A stretch of 64,000 nt of DNA from Amycolatopsis nigrescens CSC17Ta-90 (GTDB taxonomy: Bacteria > Actinomycetota > Actinomycetes > Mycobacteriales > Pseudonocardiaceae). Each line of letters opens with the position of its first letter. Position 1 is the first letter of the stretch. The position numbers were made by a program, and so were the translations under genes. Under the pieces are notes generated by a model. That model was not told the DNA's origin and searched no databases. It saw nothing but the letters and a program-made list of their open reading frames with translations. Positions 35,126-44,164 of the stretch are shown in pieces. The DNA lies in contig NZ_ARVW01000001.1 in assembly GCF_000384315.1 (NCBI RefSeq), positions 6,262,157 to 6,326,156 of the forward strand, read 5' to 3'.

Positions 35126-36267
35126 CGATCACCTCGGGGTAGTCCCAGCAGCCGTTCGGCGACCACGTTCCGCTGGATCTGGTCGGTGCCGCCGTAGATC
35201 GGGCCGGCAAGGGAGAACAGCCAGCCCTCCACCCAGCCCGCCTCGTCCCGGACTTCGGCGGACGGCCCGAGCAGGTCCAGCGCGGTCTCCTGCAGCGAGA
35301 CGTCCAGATGCGACCAGAAGAGCTTGTTCACACTGGATTCCGGGCCCAGCCCGCCGCCGTCGGCGAGCCTGGTCACCGTGCCGAAGGTGTAGAGCTGGTA
35401 CGCCCGAGCGCCGATCCACGCGTCCGCGACCCGTTCCGCCAGCGCCGTGTCACCCCGGTCGGCCGTGCGGCGCCAGAGGTCGACAAGGCGATCTGCGGCG
35501 GCCAGGAACCGGCCCGGGCTGCGCAGGGACAGGCCGCGCTCGTTGTTCGCGGTGGTCATCGCCACCCGCCAGCCATGCCCCGGCTCGCCGATCACGTCCG
35601 CGTCCGGCACGAACACGTCGTCCAGGAAGATCTCCGCGAACCCCGGTTCGCCGTCCAGCTGGGCGATCGGGCGCACCCGCACGCCCTCGGCGCGCAGGTC
35701 GATCATGAAGTAGGTCAGCCCGCGGTGCCGGCTGCTTTCCGGGTCACCGCGGAACAGGCCGAACGCGCGGTCCGCGAACGCCGCCCGCGAGCTCCAGGTC
35801 TTCTGGCCCGAGAGCAGCCAGCCGCCTTCGGTGCGCACCGCCGTGCTGCGCAGCGCGGCGATGTCGCTGCCGGCCTCCGGCTCGGACCATGCCTGCGCCC
35901 AGATCTGCTCGCCGGTGGCCATCGCCGGCAGCACCCGCCGCTGCTGTTCGGCGGTACCGTGGGAGAACAGCGTCGGCCCGAGCATGAAGATGCCGTTCTG
36001 GCTCACCCGCGCCGGCGCGCCCGCCGCGTAGTACTCCTCCTCGAAGAGCACCCACTCCAGCAGGCTCGCGCCCCGGCCGCCGAACTTCTCCGGCCAGGAC
36101 ACCACGGACAGCCGCGCGTCCGCGAGCAGCGCCTCCCATTCGCGATGCCGCTCGAAACCCTCCGGGGTGTCGAAGGAGGGCAGCGGCCGCTTCGGCACGT
36201 GCTCGGCGAGCCAGCCGCGCACCTCGTCGCGGAACGCGGTGGCGTGCGCGTCCAGTTCGAGATCCAT
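35122..36267 (-). CDS. fadE31: Acyl-CoA dehydrogenase FadE31
   Basis: A full-size acyl-CoA dehydrogenase of 381 residues: WAQAWSEPEAGSDIAALRSTAV (about 125-146), LLSGQKTWSSRAAFADRAFGLF, FAEIFLDDVFVPDADVIG and the C-terminal GPIYGGTDQIQRNVVAERLLGLPRG. In M. tuberculosis FadE31 pairs with FadE32 or FadE33. It is joined by ATGA overlaps to the enoyl-CoA hydratase upstream and to fadE32 downstream. Confidence 0.9.
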   Translation of the reverse strand: MDLELDAHATAFRDEVRGWLAEHVPKRPLPSFDTPEGFERHREWEALLADARLSVVSWPEKFGGRGASLLEWVLFEEEYYAAGAPARVSQNGIFMLGPTLFSHGTAEQQRRVLPAMATGEQIWAQAWSEPEAGSDIAALRSTAVRTEGGWLLSGQKTWSSRAAFADRAFGLFRGDPESSRHRGLTYFMIDLRAEGVRVRPIAQLDGEPGFAEIFLDDVFVPDADVIGEPGHGWRVAMTTANNERGLSLRSPGRFLAAADRLVDLWRRTADRGDTALAERVADAWIGARAYQLYTFGTVTRLADGGGLGPESSVNKLFWSHLDVSLQETALDLLGPSAEVRDEAGWVEGWLFSLAGPIYGGTDQIQRNVVAERLLGLPRGDR

Positions 36268-37115
36268 CACGGTTTCCTGTTCGCGTCGCGCATGGACCTG
36301 GCGTCCTGCCCGCCAAGCGAGTCGCCGCCGGAGAGCTCCGCGTTGTGCGCGTGCGCGAAGTGGTGCAGGCCGAACACCGAGTCCATGCCGTTGCGCAGGC
36401 CCATCAGGTCCTCGGCCTGGTTGACCGCCTTCTTCGCCAGCGCCAGCCCGAACGAGGGCATCTCGGCGATGGTCTCCGCCAGCGCCAGCGTCTCCGCTTC
36501 GAGGTCCTCGCGCGGGACCACGCGGTTCAGCATGCCCCACTCCCTGGCCTGCGCGGCGCTGAACCGCTGCCCGGTGAACAGCACCTCCTTGGCCGCGCGC
36601 GGCCCCAGCATCCACGGGTGCGCGAAGTACTCGACCCCGGGAATTCCCATGCGCACCACCGGATCCGCGAAGAACGCGTCCTCCGAGGCGACGATCAGGT
36701 CGCACACCCAGGCCAGCATCAGCGCGCCGGCGATGCACGCGCCCTGCACACTGGCCACGGTCGGCTTGGGGATCTCCCGCCAGCGACGGCACATGCCGAG
36801 ATAGACCTCCGCCTCGCGGGCGAACCGCTGGTCCCCGCCGGACTTCCCGACGTGGTCCCACCACAGCAGCGCGCGGCGTTCGAAGGAGACGTCCACGTCC
36901 CGGCCGGGGGTGCCGATGTCGTGCCCGGCGGAGAAGTGCTTGCCAGCGCCGGCGAGCACGATCACCTTGACCTCGTCGTCGTCCACCGCGCGGGAGAAGG
37001 CGTCGTCCAGCGCGTAGGTCATCGCCGAGTTCTGCGCGTTGCGGTACTCGGGCCGGTTCATCGTCACCAACGCGACCGGCCCGCGCCGCTCGTAACGGAC
37101 CACTTCCTCGCTCAT
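36267..37115 (-). CDS. Enoyl-CoA hydratase/isomerase inside the fadD3 operon
   Basis: A crotonase-fold protein of 282 residues. The CoA-binding and oxyanion parts are VIVLAGAGKHFSAGHDIGTPGRD (about 50-72) and ASVQGACIAGALMLAWVCDLIVASEDAFFADPVVRMGIPGVEYFAHP (about 122-168). The catalytic Glu pair of classical hydratases is not obvious at the second position (VRMGIPGVEY), so hydratase or isomerase activity is open. It resembles EchA13-type proteins. M. tuberculosis has no gene between fadD3 and fadE31, so this is an addition. Both ends have 4-bp ATGA overlaps, so it is a genuine operon member under KstR2. Confidence 0.87.
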   Translation of the reverse strand: MSEEVVRYERRGPVALVTMNRPEYRNAQNSAMTYALDDAFSRAVDDDEVKVIVLAGAGKHFSAGHDIGTPGRDVDVSFERRALLWWDHVGKSGGDQRFAREAEVYLGMCRRWREIPKPTVASVQGACIAGALMLAWVCDLIVASEDAFFADPVVRMGIPGVEYFAHPWMLGPRAAKEVLFTGQRFSAAQAREWGMLNRVVPREDLEAETLALAETIAEMPSFGLALAKKAVNQAEDLMGLRNGMDSVFGLHHFAHAHNAELSGGDSLGGQDARSMRDANRKP

Positions 37116-38629
37116 GAAGCCTCCTGTTTGAGCACCCGCTTGAGCACCTTGCCCGCCGGGTTGCGCGGCAGCGCGGTGCGGAACTCCACCTGCCGCGGCA
37201 CCTTGTAGTTGGCCAGGTTCCGCTTGCAGTGCGCCAGAACGTCCTCAGTGGACGGTTCGGCGCCGGGACTGGCGACCAGGTACGCCCGGCCGACCTCGCC
37301 GAGCCGATCGTCCGGCACCCCGACCACCGCGGACTCGGCCACCCCGGGCAGCCTGGCCAGCACCTGCTCCACCTCCGCCGGGTAGACGTTGAAACCGCCG
37401 CAGATGTACATGTCCTTGAGCCGGTCGGTGATGCTGAGGTAGCCGCGCTCGTCCACCGCCCCGACGTCCCCGGTGTGCAGCCAGCCGTCCGCGTCGATCG
37501 CTTTCGCGGTGGCGGCCGGGTCACCGGTGTAGCCGAGCATCACGTTCGGCCCGCGCAGCAGGATCTCGCCGGACTCGGCGATCCTGATCTCGAACCCGGC
37601 GGTGGCCCGGCCGCAGGTGTGCGCGACGGTGCGCGCGTCGTCGTCGGGGCGGCACATGGTGACCACCACCGCTTCGGTGAGCCCGTACGCGGTGAGCACG
37701 GTGCGGAAGCTGAGCTCGGACTGCATGCGCTCCACCAGCGCCACCGGCACCGTGGCCGCGCCGGTCACCGCGAGCCGCAGGCTGGACAGGTCGTAGCGGG
37801 CGCGGGCCGGGGAGTCCAGCATGACCTGGTAGATGGTGGGCGGCCCCGGCAACACGGTGACCCGCTCCGCGGCGATCAGCCGCATCGCCTTCTCCGCGTC
37901 GAAGGTGAGCTGTGGCAGCAGTGTCGTGCCGCGCAGCAGCGCGGCCAGGATGCCCGCCTTGTAGCCGAAACTGTGGAAGAACGGGTTGATCACCAGATAC
38001 CGGTCGCGCTCGCCGAGCACGCCGCATTCGGCCCAGGCTTCGGCCACCCCGAGCGCCTGGCGGTGGCTGCTCATCGCGCCCTTGCTGCGGCCGGTGGTGC
38101 CGGAGGTGAACAGGATGTCGCTCACGTCGCCGGGCCGGACCGCCGCCGCGCGGGCGTCCACCTCGGCCAGGTCGACTTCGCGACTTTCCAGCGCGGACCA
38201 GTCCAGCACGCCGGGTGTCGGCTCGGGCTCGCCCTCCACCGGCACGCGCAGCACCGTGCGTGGCCGGGCGTCACCGAGCTCGGCGAGCCGGTCCACGCCG
38301 AGGAACTCCCCGGCCACCACCAGCGCCACGGCCTCGCTGCGCTCGAGCACGTCCCGCATCTCGGGTCCGGTGAACCGGGTGTTGATCGGCACCAGGGTGG
38401 CGCCCGCGTACTGGGCGGCCAGCGCCGCGATCACCCAGTGGTGGGTGTTGGGCGAGCAGATCGCCACCCGGTCGCCGGGGGAGACGCCCTCCGCGGCGAA
38501 CACTCCCGCGCAGTGGCGCACCCGCTGGCGCAGCTCGGCATAGCTGAGCCGAACCGGGCCGTCGACGAGTGCCTCCCGGTGGCCGAACCGCTGTGCCGCA
38601 CGGGCGAGCGCGGCCGGGATGGTTTCCAT
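37112..38629 (-). CDS. fadD3: HIP-CoA ligase FadD3
   Basis: An AMP-forming acyl-CoA ligase of 505 residues. The P-loop-like motif is ILFTSGTTGRSKGAMSSHRQ (about 175-195). Later motifs are TAYGLTEAVVVTM, GWLHTGDVGAVDERGYLSITDRLKDMYICGGFNVYPAEVE, and the C-terminal lysine in LPRNPAGKVLKRVLKQE. FadD3 activates 3aH-4a(3'-propanoate)-7a-methylhexahydro-1,5-indanedione with CoA, the entry to C/D-ring degradation and the source of the KstR2 ligand. It is first in a leftward operon. A perfect KstR2 box lies 12 bp upstream. Confidence 0.92.
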   Translation of the reverse strand: METIPAALARAAQRFGHREALVDGPVRLSYAELRQRVRHCAGVFAAEGVSPGDRVAICSPNTHHWVIAALAAQYAGATLVPINTRFTGPEMRDVLERSEAVALVVAGEFLGVDRLAELGDARPRTVLRVPVEGEPEPTPGVLDWSALESREVDLAEVDARAAAVRPGDVSDILFTSGTTGRSKGAMSSHRQALGVAEAWAECGVLGERDRYLVINPFFHSFGYKAGILAALLRGTTLLPQLTFDAEKAMRLIAAERVTVLPGPPTIYQVMLDSPARARYDLSSLRLAVTGAATVPVALVERMQSELSFRTVLTAYGLTEAVVVTMCRPDDDARTVAHTCGRATAGFEIRIAESGEILLRGPNVMLGYTGDPAATAKAIDADGWLHTGDVGAVDERGYLSITDRLKDMYICGGFNVYPAEVEQVLARLPGVAESAVVGVPDDRLGEVGRAYLVASPGAEPSTEDVLAHCKRNLANYKVPRQVEFRTALPRNPAGKVLKRVLKQEAS

Positions 38630-38640
38630 TGCGTCTCCCT

Positions 38641-38654
38641 AGCAAGTGCTTGGT
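38641..38654. promoter_or_regulatory. KstR2 box between fadD3 and fadE30
   Basis: AGCAAGTGCTTGGT is a full match to AnCAAGnnCTTGnT. It sits centrally in the 70-bp divergent gap and should repress both operons until HIP-CoA accumulates. Confidence 0.88.
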
Positions 38655-38699
38655 AGGGTAGCCTACGCATGACCGCCTGTTTTGAACAGAGGAGCGGCG

Positions 38700-39872
38700 T
38701 TGTCAGAGGACCTTCCGGGCTTGCCGGACACCGAGTTCCGGGCGCGCGTGCGCGACTGGCTGGAGCGGAACCTGGCCGGGGCGTTCGCCGGGCTGCGCGG
38801 GCTCGGCGGCCCCGGCCGCGAGCACGAGGCCTTCGCCGAGCGCGTCGCATGGGAGCGGCACCTCGCCGAGGCCGGCTGGAACTGCCTCGGCTGGCCGGTG
38901 GCGCACGGCGGCGCCGGGGCCACCCTGGCCCAGCAGGTGATCTTCCACGAGGAGTACGCCCGTTCCGGGGCGCCCGCGAAGGTCAGCCACCTCGGCCAGG
39001 AACTGCTCGGACCCACCCTGATCGCCTTCGGCACGCCCGAGCAGCAGCGCCGGTTCCTGCCGCCGATCGTCCGGGTGGAACAGCTGTGGTGCCAGGGCTA
39101 CTCCGAGCCCGGCGCCGGTTCGGACCTGGCCGCGGTGTCCACCACGGCGGCGCTGGACGGTGGCGAATGGGTGCTGCGCGGGCAGAAGGTGTGGACGTCG
39201 CTGGCGCAGGAGGCGGACTGGTGCTTCGTGCTGGCCCGCACCGAGCCCGGCTCGAAACGGCACCACGGCCTGTCCTACCTGCTCGTGCCGCTGGACCAGC
39301 CCGGGGTCGAGGTGCGGCCGATCCGGCAGCTCACCGGCACCTCGGAGTTCAACGAGGTGTTCTTCGACGGCGCGCGGACCGCAGCGGATCTGGTGGTCGG
39401 CGAGCCGGGACAGGGCTGGCGGGTGGCGATGGGCACGCTGGCCTTCGAGCGCGGGGTGGCCACCCTCGGGCAGCAGGTGGGTTTCCGCCGGGAGCTGCGC
39501 GCGCTGACCGAACTGGCCGAGTCGACCGGGGCCGCCGCCGATCCCGTGGTCGCGGACCGGATCGCCCGTGCCTGGATGGGGCTCGAGGTGATGCGCGCGC
39601 ACGCGGTCCGCACCCTCGGTGATCCGGCGACCGGGGTGGCCGAGGTGTCCAAGCTGGTCTGGGCGAACTGGCACCGCTCGCTTGGCGAGCTGGCCATGCT
39701 GGTGCGCGGGGCCGGGTCGCTGGTCACCGAGGGCGCGCCCTACGAGCTGGACGAGTGGCAGCGGCTGTACCTGTTCAGCCGCGCGGACACCATCTACGGC
39801 GGCTCCAACGAGATCCAGCGCAACATCATCGCCGAGCGGGTGCTCGGGTTACCGCGAGAGGTGCGTCAATGA
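38700..39872 (+). CDS. fadE30: Acyl-CoA dehydrogenase FadE30
   Basis: An acyl-CoA dehydrogenase of 390 residues: LPDTEFRARVRDWLERNLAG, WCQGYSEPGAGSDLAAVST (near 135), LRGQKVWTSLAQEADWCFVLART, FNEVFFDGARTAADLVVG and DTIYGGSNEIQRNIIAERVLGLPRE. In HIP degradation FadE30 acts early on the 5-hydroxy-HIP-CoA side chain. The best start is TTG 38700, five bases after AGAGGAG; an in-frame TTG also occurs at 38682. The stop overlaps ipdF (ATGA). Confidence 0.9.
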   Translation: MSEDLPGLPDTEFRARVRDWLERNLAGAFAGLRGLGGPGREHEAFAERVAWERHLAEAGWNCLGWPVAHGGAGATLAQQVIFHEEYARSGAPAKVSHLGQELLGPTLIAFGTPEQQRRFLPPIVRVEQLWCQGYSEPGAGSDLAAVSTTAALDGGEWVLRGQKVWTSLAQEADWCFVLARTEPGSKRHHGLSYLLVPLDQPGVEVRPIRQLTGTSEFNEVFFDGARTAADLVVGEPGQGWRVAMGTLAFERGVATLGQQVGFRRELRALTELAESTGAAADPVVADRIARAWMGLEVMRAHAVRTLGDPATGVAEVSKLVWANWHRSLGELAMLVRGAGSLVTEGAPYELDEWQRLYLFSRADTIYGGSNEIQRNIIAERVLGLPREVRQ

Positions 39873-40645
39873 TACCGGTGCCGAAGGACTTGGCAGGCCG
39901 CGAGTTGTTGCGGGACAAGGTGGTCGTGGTGACCGCCGCGGCCGGCACCGGGATCGGGTCGGCGGTGGCGCGGCGCGGCCTGCTGGAGGGCGCGCGGGTG
40001 GTGCTCAGCGATTGGCACGAACGGCGGCTCGCGGAGAAGGCGGCCGAACTCGGCGAGCTGGGCGAGGTGCACCCGATCGTCTGCGACGTCACCGACGAGA
40101 CCCAGGTTCAGGGACTGGTCGACGGCGCGGTGGCGCGGTTCGGCCGGATCGACGTGCTGGTGAACAACGCAGGCCTCGGCGGGTCGAAGTCCATTGTGGA
40201 CATGGCCGACGAGGAGTGGCAGCGGGTCCTGGACGTGACGCTGACCGGTACCTTCCGGATGACAAGGGCGGCCCTGCGCCGGTTCATCGAGCAGGGTGAC
40301 GGCGGGGTGGTGGTGAACAACGCCTCGGTGATCGGTTGGCGGGCGCAGGCCGAGCAGGCGCACTACGCGGCGGCCAAGGCCGGGGTGATGGCGCTGACCC
40401 GGTGCGCGGCGGTGGAGGCGGCGCCGCACGGGATCAGGGTGAACGCGGTCGCGCCGAGCCTGGCGATGCATCCCTTCCTGGCCAAGGTGACGTCTGAGGA
40501 ACTGCTCGAAGAGCTGACCGGGCGCGAGGTCTCCGGCAGGGCGGCGGAACCGGGGGAGGTGGCCAATGTGATGGTATTCCTGGCCAGCGACTACTCGTCC
40601 TATCTCACCGGCGAGGTCGTTTCCGTAAGCAGCCAGCACGCGTGA
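39869..40645 (+). CDS. ipdF: SDR-family oxidoreductase IpdF
   Basis: A short-chain dehydrogenase of 258 residues. The cofactor motif is TAAAGTGIGSAVARRGLLEGA (about 22-43), then DVLVNNAGLGG, and the active-site block VNNASVIGWRAQAEQAHYAAAKAGVMALTRC holds Ser, Tyr and Lys. It sits between fadE30 and kstR2 as Rv3559c does, and oxidises a ring hydroxyl in HIP-CoA breakdown. The C-terminus (SVSSQHA) departs from the usual DGG ending of classical SDRs. Confidence 0.9.
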   Translation: MIPVPKDLAGRELLRDKVVVVTAAAGTGIGSAVARRGLLEGARVVLSDWHERRLAEKAAELGELGEVHPIVCDVTDETQVQGLVDGAVARFGRIDVLVNNAGLGGSKSIVDMADEEWQRVLDVTLTGTFRMTRAALRRFIEQGDGGVVVNNASVIGWRAQAEQAHYAAAKAGVMALTRCAAVEAAPHGIRVNAVAPSLAMHPFLAKVTSEELLEELTGREVSGRAAEPGEVANVMVFLASDYSSYLTGEVVSVSSQHA

Positions 40646-40652
40646 GGGAGTC

Positions 40653-41276
40653 ATGAGCAAACAAGCGGCCAGGTCGTCGGTCTCCGGTCGCCGCGGTGAG
40701 CTGCTGGCCATCGCGGCGCGGCTGTTCGCCGACCGCGGTTTCGTCTCCACCACGGTTCGCGACATCGCCGACGCGGCCGGGATCCTCTCCGGCAGCCTGT
40801 ACCACCACTTCGACTCGAAGGAGTCGATGGCGGACGAGATCCTGACCGGTTTCCTCGACGAGCTCTTCGGCACCTACGCCGACATCGTGGCGACCGGGCT
40901 CGGCCCGCGGAAGACCCTGGAGGCGGTGGTGGTCGCCTCCTTCGAGTCGATCCACGCGCATCCGGCCGAGGTGGCCATCTACCAGAACGAGGCCAAGCAC
41001 CTCATGCAGTTCCCCCGGTTCGGCTACCTCAACGACCGCAACGCGGAGTTCCGCAAGCTGTGGAACGAGATCCTCGCCGGCGGGGTGGCCGAGGGCGCGT
41101 TCCGCGCCGATCTGGACGTGGAGCTGGTCTACCGGTTCATCCGGGACACCGTCTGGGTCGCGGTCCGCTGGTACAACCCCGGCGGCACGCTGTCCGCGAA
41201 CGCGGTGGCCGAGCAGTACCTGGGAATCCTGCTGGACGGGATCGCCACCCGGCGCCGTCCGGTCAAGAAGCAGTAG
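40653..41276 (+). CDS. kstR2: TetR-family repressor KstR2
   Basis: A TetR regulator of 207 residues. The helix-turn-helix is RGELLAIAARLFADRGFVSTTVRDIADAAGILSGSLYHHFDSKESM (about 14-60). The C-terminal ligand domain contains VAIYQNEAKHLMQFPRFGYLNDRNAEFRKLW and VRWYNPGG. Its placement between ipdF and fadA6 matches Rv3557c. KstR2 represses the C/D-ring (HIP) genes and responds to HIP-CoA. It is transcribed from the fadE30 promoter, hence autoregulated through the box at 38641. Confidence 0.93.
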   Translation: MSKQAARSSVSGRRGELLAIAARLFADRGFVSTTVRDIADAAGILSGSLYHHFDSKESMADEILTGFLDELFGTYADIVATGLGPRKTLEAVVVASFESIHAHPAEVAIYQNEAKHLMQFPRFGYLNDRNAEFRKLWNEILAGGVAEGAFRADLDVELVYRFIRDTVWVAVRWYNPGGTLSANAVAEQYLGILLDGIATRRRPVKKQ

Positions 41277-41285
41277 GGAGCCGAA

Positions 41286-42437
41286 ATGCCAGAGGCCTAT
41301 GTGATCGACGCGCTGCGCACGCCCATCGGCAGGCGCGGCGGCGGGCTGAGCGGGGTGCACTCGGCCGACCTCGGCGCGCACGTGCTCGCCGAACTGGTGC
41401 GGCGCAACGACTTCGACCCGGCGTTGGTGGACGACGTGATCATGGGCTGCACGGACACCCTCGGCTCGCAGTCCGGCAACATCGCCCGCACCGCCTGGCT
41501 GGCCGCCGGCCTCCCGCAGCAGGTGCCGGGGGTGACGGTGGACCGGCAGTGCGGTTCCAGCCAGCAGGCCGTGCACTTCGCCGCGCAGGCCGTGCTCAGC
41601 GGCACGATGGACCTGGTGGTCGCGGGCGGGCTGCAGAACATGAGCCAGATCCCGATCAGCGCGGCGATGCTGGCCGGGCGGGAGTACGGCTTCCCGGACC
41701 CGTTCTCGGGTTCGAAGGGCTGGCAGGAGCGGTACGGCTCGACGGAGATCTCGCAGTTCCGCAGCGCGGACATGATCGCCGGGCACTGGGACATCTCCCG
41801 CGAGGCGATGGAGGAGTTCGCCTACACCAGCCATCAGCGGGCGATCGCCGCCATCGACGAGGGCCGGTTCGACCGGGAGATCGTGCCGTTCGGCGGGCTG
41901 GTGCACGACGAGGGGCCGCGGCGGGACACCAGCCTGGAGCGGATGGCCGGGCTGAAGCCGCTCGCCGAGGGCTCCCGGCTGACCGCCGCGGTGGCCAGCC
42001 AGATCTCCGACGGCGCGAGCGCGGCGCTGCTCGCGTCCGAGGGTTTCGTCCGCGAGCACGGGCTCACCCCGCGCGCCAGGGTGCACCACCTGAGCGTGCG
42101 GGCCGCGGACCCGGTGTGGATGCTGACCGGCCCGATCCCGGCCACCTCGCACGCGCTGCGCAAAACCGGCCTGGCCATCGAGGACATCGATCTTTTCGAG
42201 GTGAACGAGGCCTTCGCCAGTGTGGTGCTGGCCTGGCTGGAGGAGACCGGCGCGGACCCGGCCAGGGTGAACGTCAACGGCGGCGGTATCGCGCTCGGCC
42301 ACCCGATCGGCGCCACCGGCAGCAAGCTGTTCGCCACCCTGCTGCACGAGCTGGAGCGCACCGGCGGCCGCTACGGCCTGCAGACCATGTGCGAAGGCGG
42401 CGGCACCGCCAACGTCACCATCATCGAACGCCTCTGA
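41286..42437 (+). CDS. fadA6: Thiolase FadA6
   Basis: An acetyl-CoA acetyltransferase of 383 residues. Nucleophile Cys89 lies in VTVDRQCGSSQQAVHFAAQAV. The C-terminal signatures are [41 protein letters not shown] and LQTMCEGGGTANVTIIERL (second Cys). It fits Rv3556c FadA6 by position beside kstR2; it thiolyses 3-oxoacyl-CoA intermediates in HIP degradation. It ends directly against the convergent AraC-family gene (0 bp gap). Confidence 0.92.
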   Translation: MPEAYVIDALRTPIGRRGGGLSGVHSADLGAHVLAELVRRNDFDPALVDDVIMGCTDTLGSQSGNIARTAWLAAGLPQQVPGVTVDRQCGSSQQAVHFAAQAVLSGTMDLVVAGGLQNMSQIPISAAMLAGREYGFPDPFSGSKGWQERYGSTEISQFRSADMIAGHWDISREAMEEFAYTSHQRAIAAIDEGRFDREIVPFGGLVHDEGPRRDTSLERMAGLKPLAEGSRLTAAVASQISDGASAALLASEGFVREHGLTPRARVHHLSVRAADPVWMLTGPIPATSHALRKTGLAIEDIDLFEVNEAFASVVLAWLEETGADPARVNVNGGGIALGHPIGATGSKLFATLLHELERTGGRYGLQTMCEGGGTANVTIIERL

Positions 42438-43373
42438 TCACGACCGCAGTTGGCCGGGGGTGTGGCCGAAGCGCTGCCGGTACACCCGGGTGAAATGCGC
42501 CTGGCTGATGAACCCGAGGGACAACGCCAGCTCCGCGATGGTGCCGTCGCTGTGCCGGCGCAGCTCCTGGTGCGCGCGGTCCAGCCGGCGGTGCAGGACG
42601 TACCGCGCCGGGCTGACACCCTCGTCCGCGAAGATCCGGCTCAGCTGCCGGGTGGACACGTCCAGCGCGGCGGCGACCTGACCGGCGCACAACCGCGGGT
42701 CGCCCAGGTTGCGCTCGATGTAGTCCTTGGCCACGATCAGCCGCGACGGACCGCCGTGCACATGCTCGCCAGCCCGCGGCGCGGCCAGCGACTGCACCAG
42801 GTCCAGCACGGTGTCCTCGTCCCGCTCGCGGGCACCTGCGGCGAACCCGGCCAGTGTGCTGCGCAGGGTGGACACGATCGCACCCTCAGCGGCGGACTCG
42901 CGGCCGAACACCATCGGCGCCGGCACCCCACCGGGTAGGCAGCGTTCGGTGAACACCGAGCGCGGGATGTCCACCAGCAGCTGGCGCATCGGGGAGGAGA
43001 AGCCGAACAGGTAGGACTGCCGGGTGTCGTAGAGCACCAGGTCGCCGCCGGTCACGGTGAAACAGCCCTGCCCGTGGAAGAACACCGCGTCCCCGCTGAC
43101 CAGCAGGCTGGCGAACACCGAGTCCTTCGGCTGCAGCCGGCACATCCGCGGGGTGCGCTCGATGACGTGCTCGTTGCCGGCGATGTCGGCCAGCCGCAGC
43201 TCGCCGAGCCGCAGGTTGGTCTGCCTGGCCAGCAGCCCGTGCTCGGAGTACGGCGAGCAGGTCAGCCCGACCAGCGCCTGCCGGTTGTAGTCCTCCCAGA
43301 AGTCCACCCGGTCCGGTGGGTCGATGCCTTCGGTGGACACACGGGAGACGACCGCGATCTGCTGCCCGGGCAT
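42438..43373 (-). CDS. AraC-family transcriptional regulator (AraC-binding-like N-domain)
   Basis: A regulator of 311 residues. The N-terminal part (about 20-190) resembles the AraC_binding_2 ligand domain seen in FeaR/NphR-type regulators: DRVDFWEDYNRQALVGLTC, GQGCFTVTGGDLVLYDTRQSYLFGF and RQLLVDIPRSVF. The C-terminal double helix-turn-helix (about 210-308) reads YIERNLGDPRLCAGQVAAALDVSTRQLSRIFADEGVSPARYVLHRRLDRA and GFISQAHFTRVYRQRFGHTPGQLR. Related regulators activate catabolic operons for aromatic compounds. It lies 83 bp downstream of the SDR gene of the cupin dioxygenase operon, its likely target. Confidence 0.88.
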   Translation of the reverse strand: MPGQQIAVVSRVSTEGIDPPDRVDFWEDYNRQALVGLTCSPYSEHGLLARQTNLRLGELRLADIAGNEHVIERTPRMCRLQPKDSVFASLLVSGDAVFFHGQGCFTVTGGDLVLYDTRQSYLFGFSSPMRQLLVDIPRSVFTERCLPGGVPAPMVFGRESAAEGAIVSTLRSTLAGFAAGARERDEDTVLDLVQSLAAPRAGEHVHGGPSRLIVAKDYIERNLGDPRLCAGQVAAALDVSTRQLSRIFADEGVSPARYVLHRRLDRAHQELRRHSDGTIAELALSLGFISQAHFTRVYRQRFGHTPGQLRS

Positions 43374-43424
43374 TTCCGGACCTCCTCGGCTGACGGCTGC
43401 GGCGCATCAGCGTAGTCGGGTCGA

Positions 43425-43438
43425 GTGACTTCAGTCAC
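43425..43438. promoter_or_regulatory. Perfect palindrome between SDR and AraC genes
   Basis: GTGACTTCAGTCAC has 6-base perfect arms. It is 52 bp upstream of the AraC-family start and 18 bp past the SDR stop, so it may be an operator or a short terminator. Confidence 0.35.
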
Positions 43439-43456
43439 GCGCCCCGCGGGTCCGGT

Positions 43457-44164
43457 TCAGGTGGCGAGATAGCCACCGTCCACCGGCAGCACCGCCCCGG
43501 TGACGTAACCGGCGGCGGGCGAGCAGAGAAACGCGATCACCTCGGCCACCTCGCGCGGCTCGCCGATCCGGCCAAGCGGGATCCGGCCGAGCACCGTCCC
43601 GGCCGCCGCCGGGTCGCCCAGCACGCCGCGGGCCAGCGGGGTGCGGATGAACCCGGGGGCGACCGCGTTCACCCGGATGCCCTCGCCCGCGTACTCCGCC
43701 GCCAGCGAGCGGGTGAGCTGGCCGATGGCGCCCTTGCTGGCGCTGTAGGCGGGGCGGTCGCGGCTGCCGGCGAAGGCGAACATGGACGAGACGTTCACGA
43801 TGGTGCCGCCGGTGGCGCCGAGCCCGGGGCGGGCCGCCTCCGCGGCGGCCATCGCGGCGGTCAGGTTGACCGCCAGCACCCGGTCCCACACCTCGAGGTC
43901 GTACTCGGCCCGGTCGCGGCTGATCCCGGCGCAGTTGACCAGGTGGTCGAGCCGGGGCAGCCCGGCGATCAGCGCGGTCAGCCTCGGCCGGTCGGTGATG
44001 TCCTGGCGCACCTGGCTGATCCGCGCGTGCAGCGGAAGGTCCACCGGCGGCAGGCCGAGCGCGAGCACCTCGGCGCCGCGGTCGGCGAGCAGGACGGCGG
44101 TCGCCGCGCCGATCCCGGAGGTGCCGCCGGTGACCAGCACGGTCTGCCCGTCGAACCCGGTCAT
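43457..44164 (-). CDS. SDR-family oxidoreductase
   Basis: A short-chain dehydrogenase of 235 residues: [26 protein letters not shown] (about 8-33), [13 protein letters not shown], and the catalytic block [56 protein letters not shown]. It ends in [15 protein letters not shown]. The substrate is unknown. Its ATG overlaps the stop of the alcohol dehydrogenase (4 bp), so the two work in one operon, plausibly on successive hydroxyl groups of the same compound. Confidence 0.88.
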   Translation of the reverse strand: MTGFDGQTVLVTGGTSGIGAATAVLLADRGAEVLALGLPPVDLPLHARISQVRQDITDRPRLTALIAGLPRLDHLVNCAGISRDRAEYDLEVWDRVLAVNLTAAMAAAEAARPGLGATGGTIVNVSSMFAFAGSRDRPAYSASKGAIGQLTRSLAAEYAGEGIRVNAVAPGFIRTPLARGVLGDPAAAGTVLGRIPLGRIGEPREVAEVIAFLCSPAAGYVTGAVLPVDGGYLAT

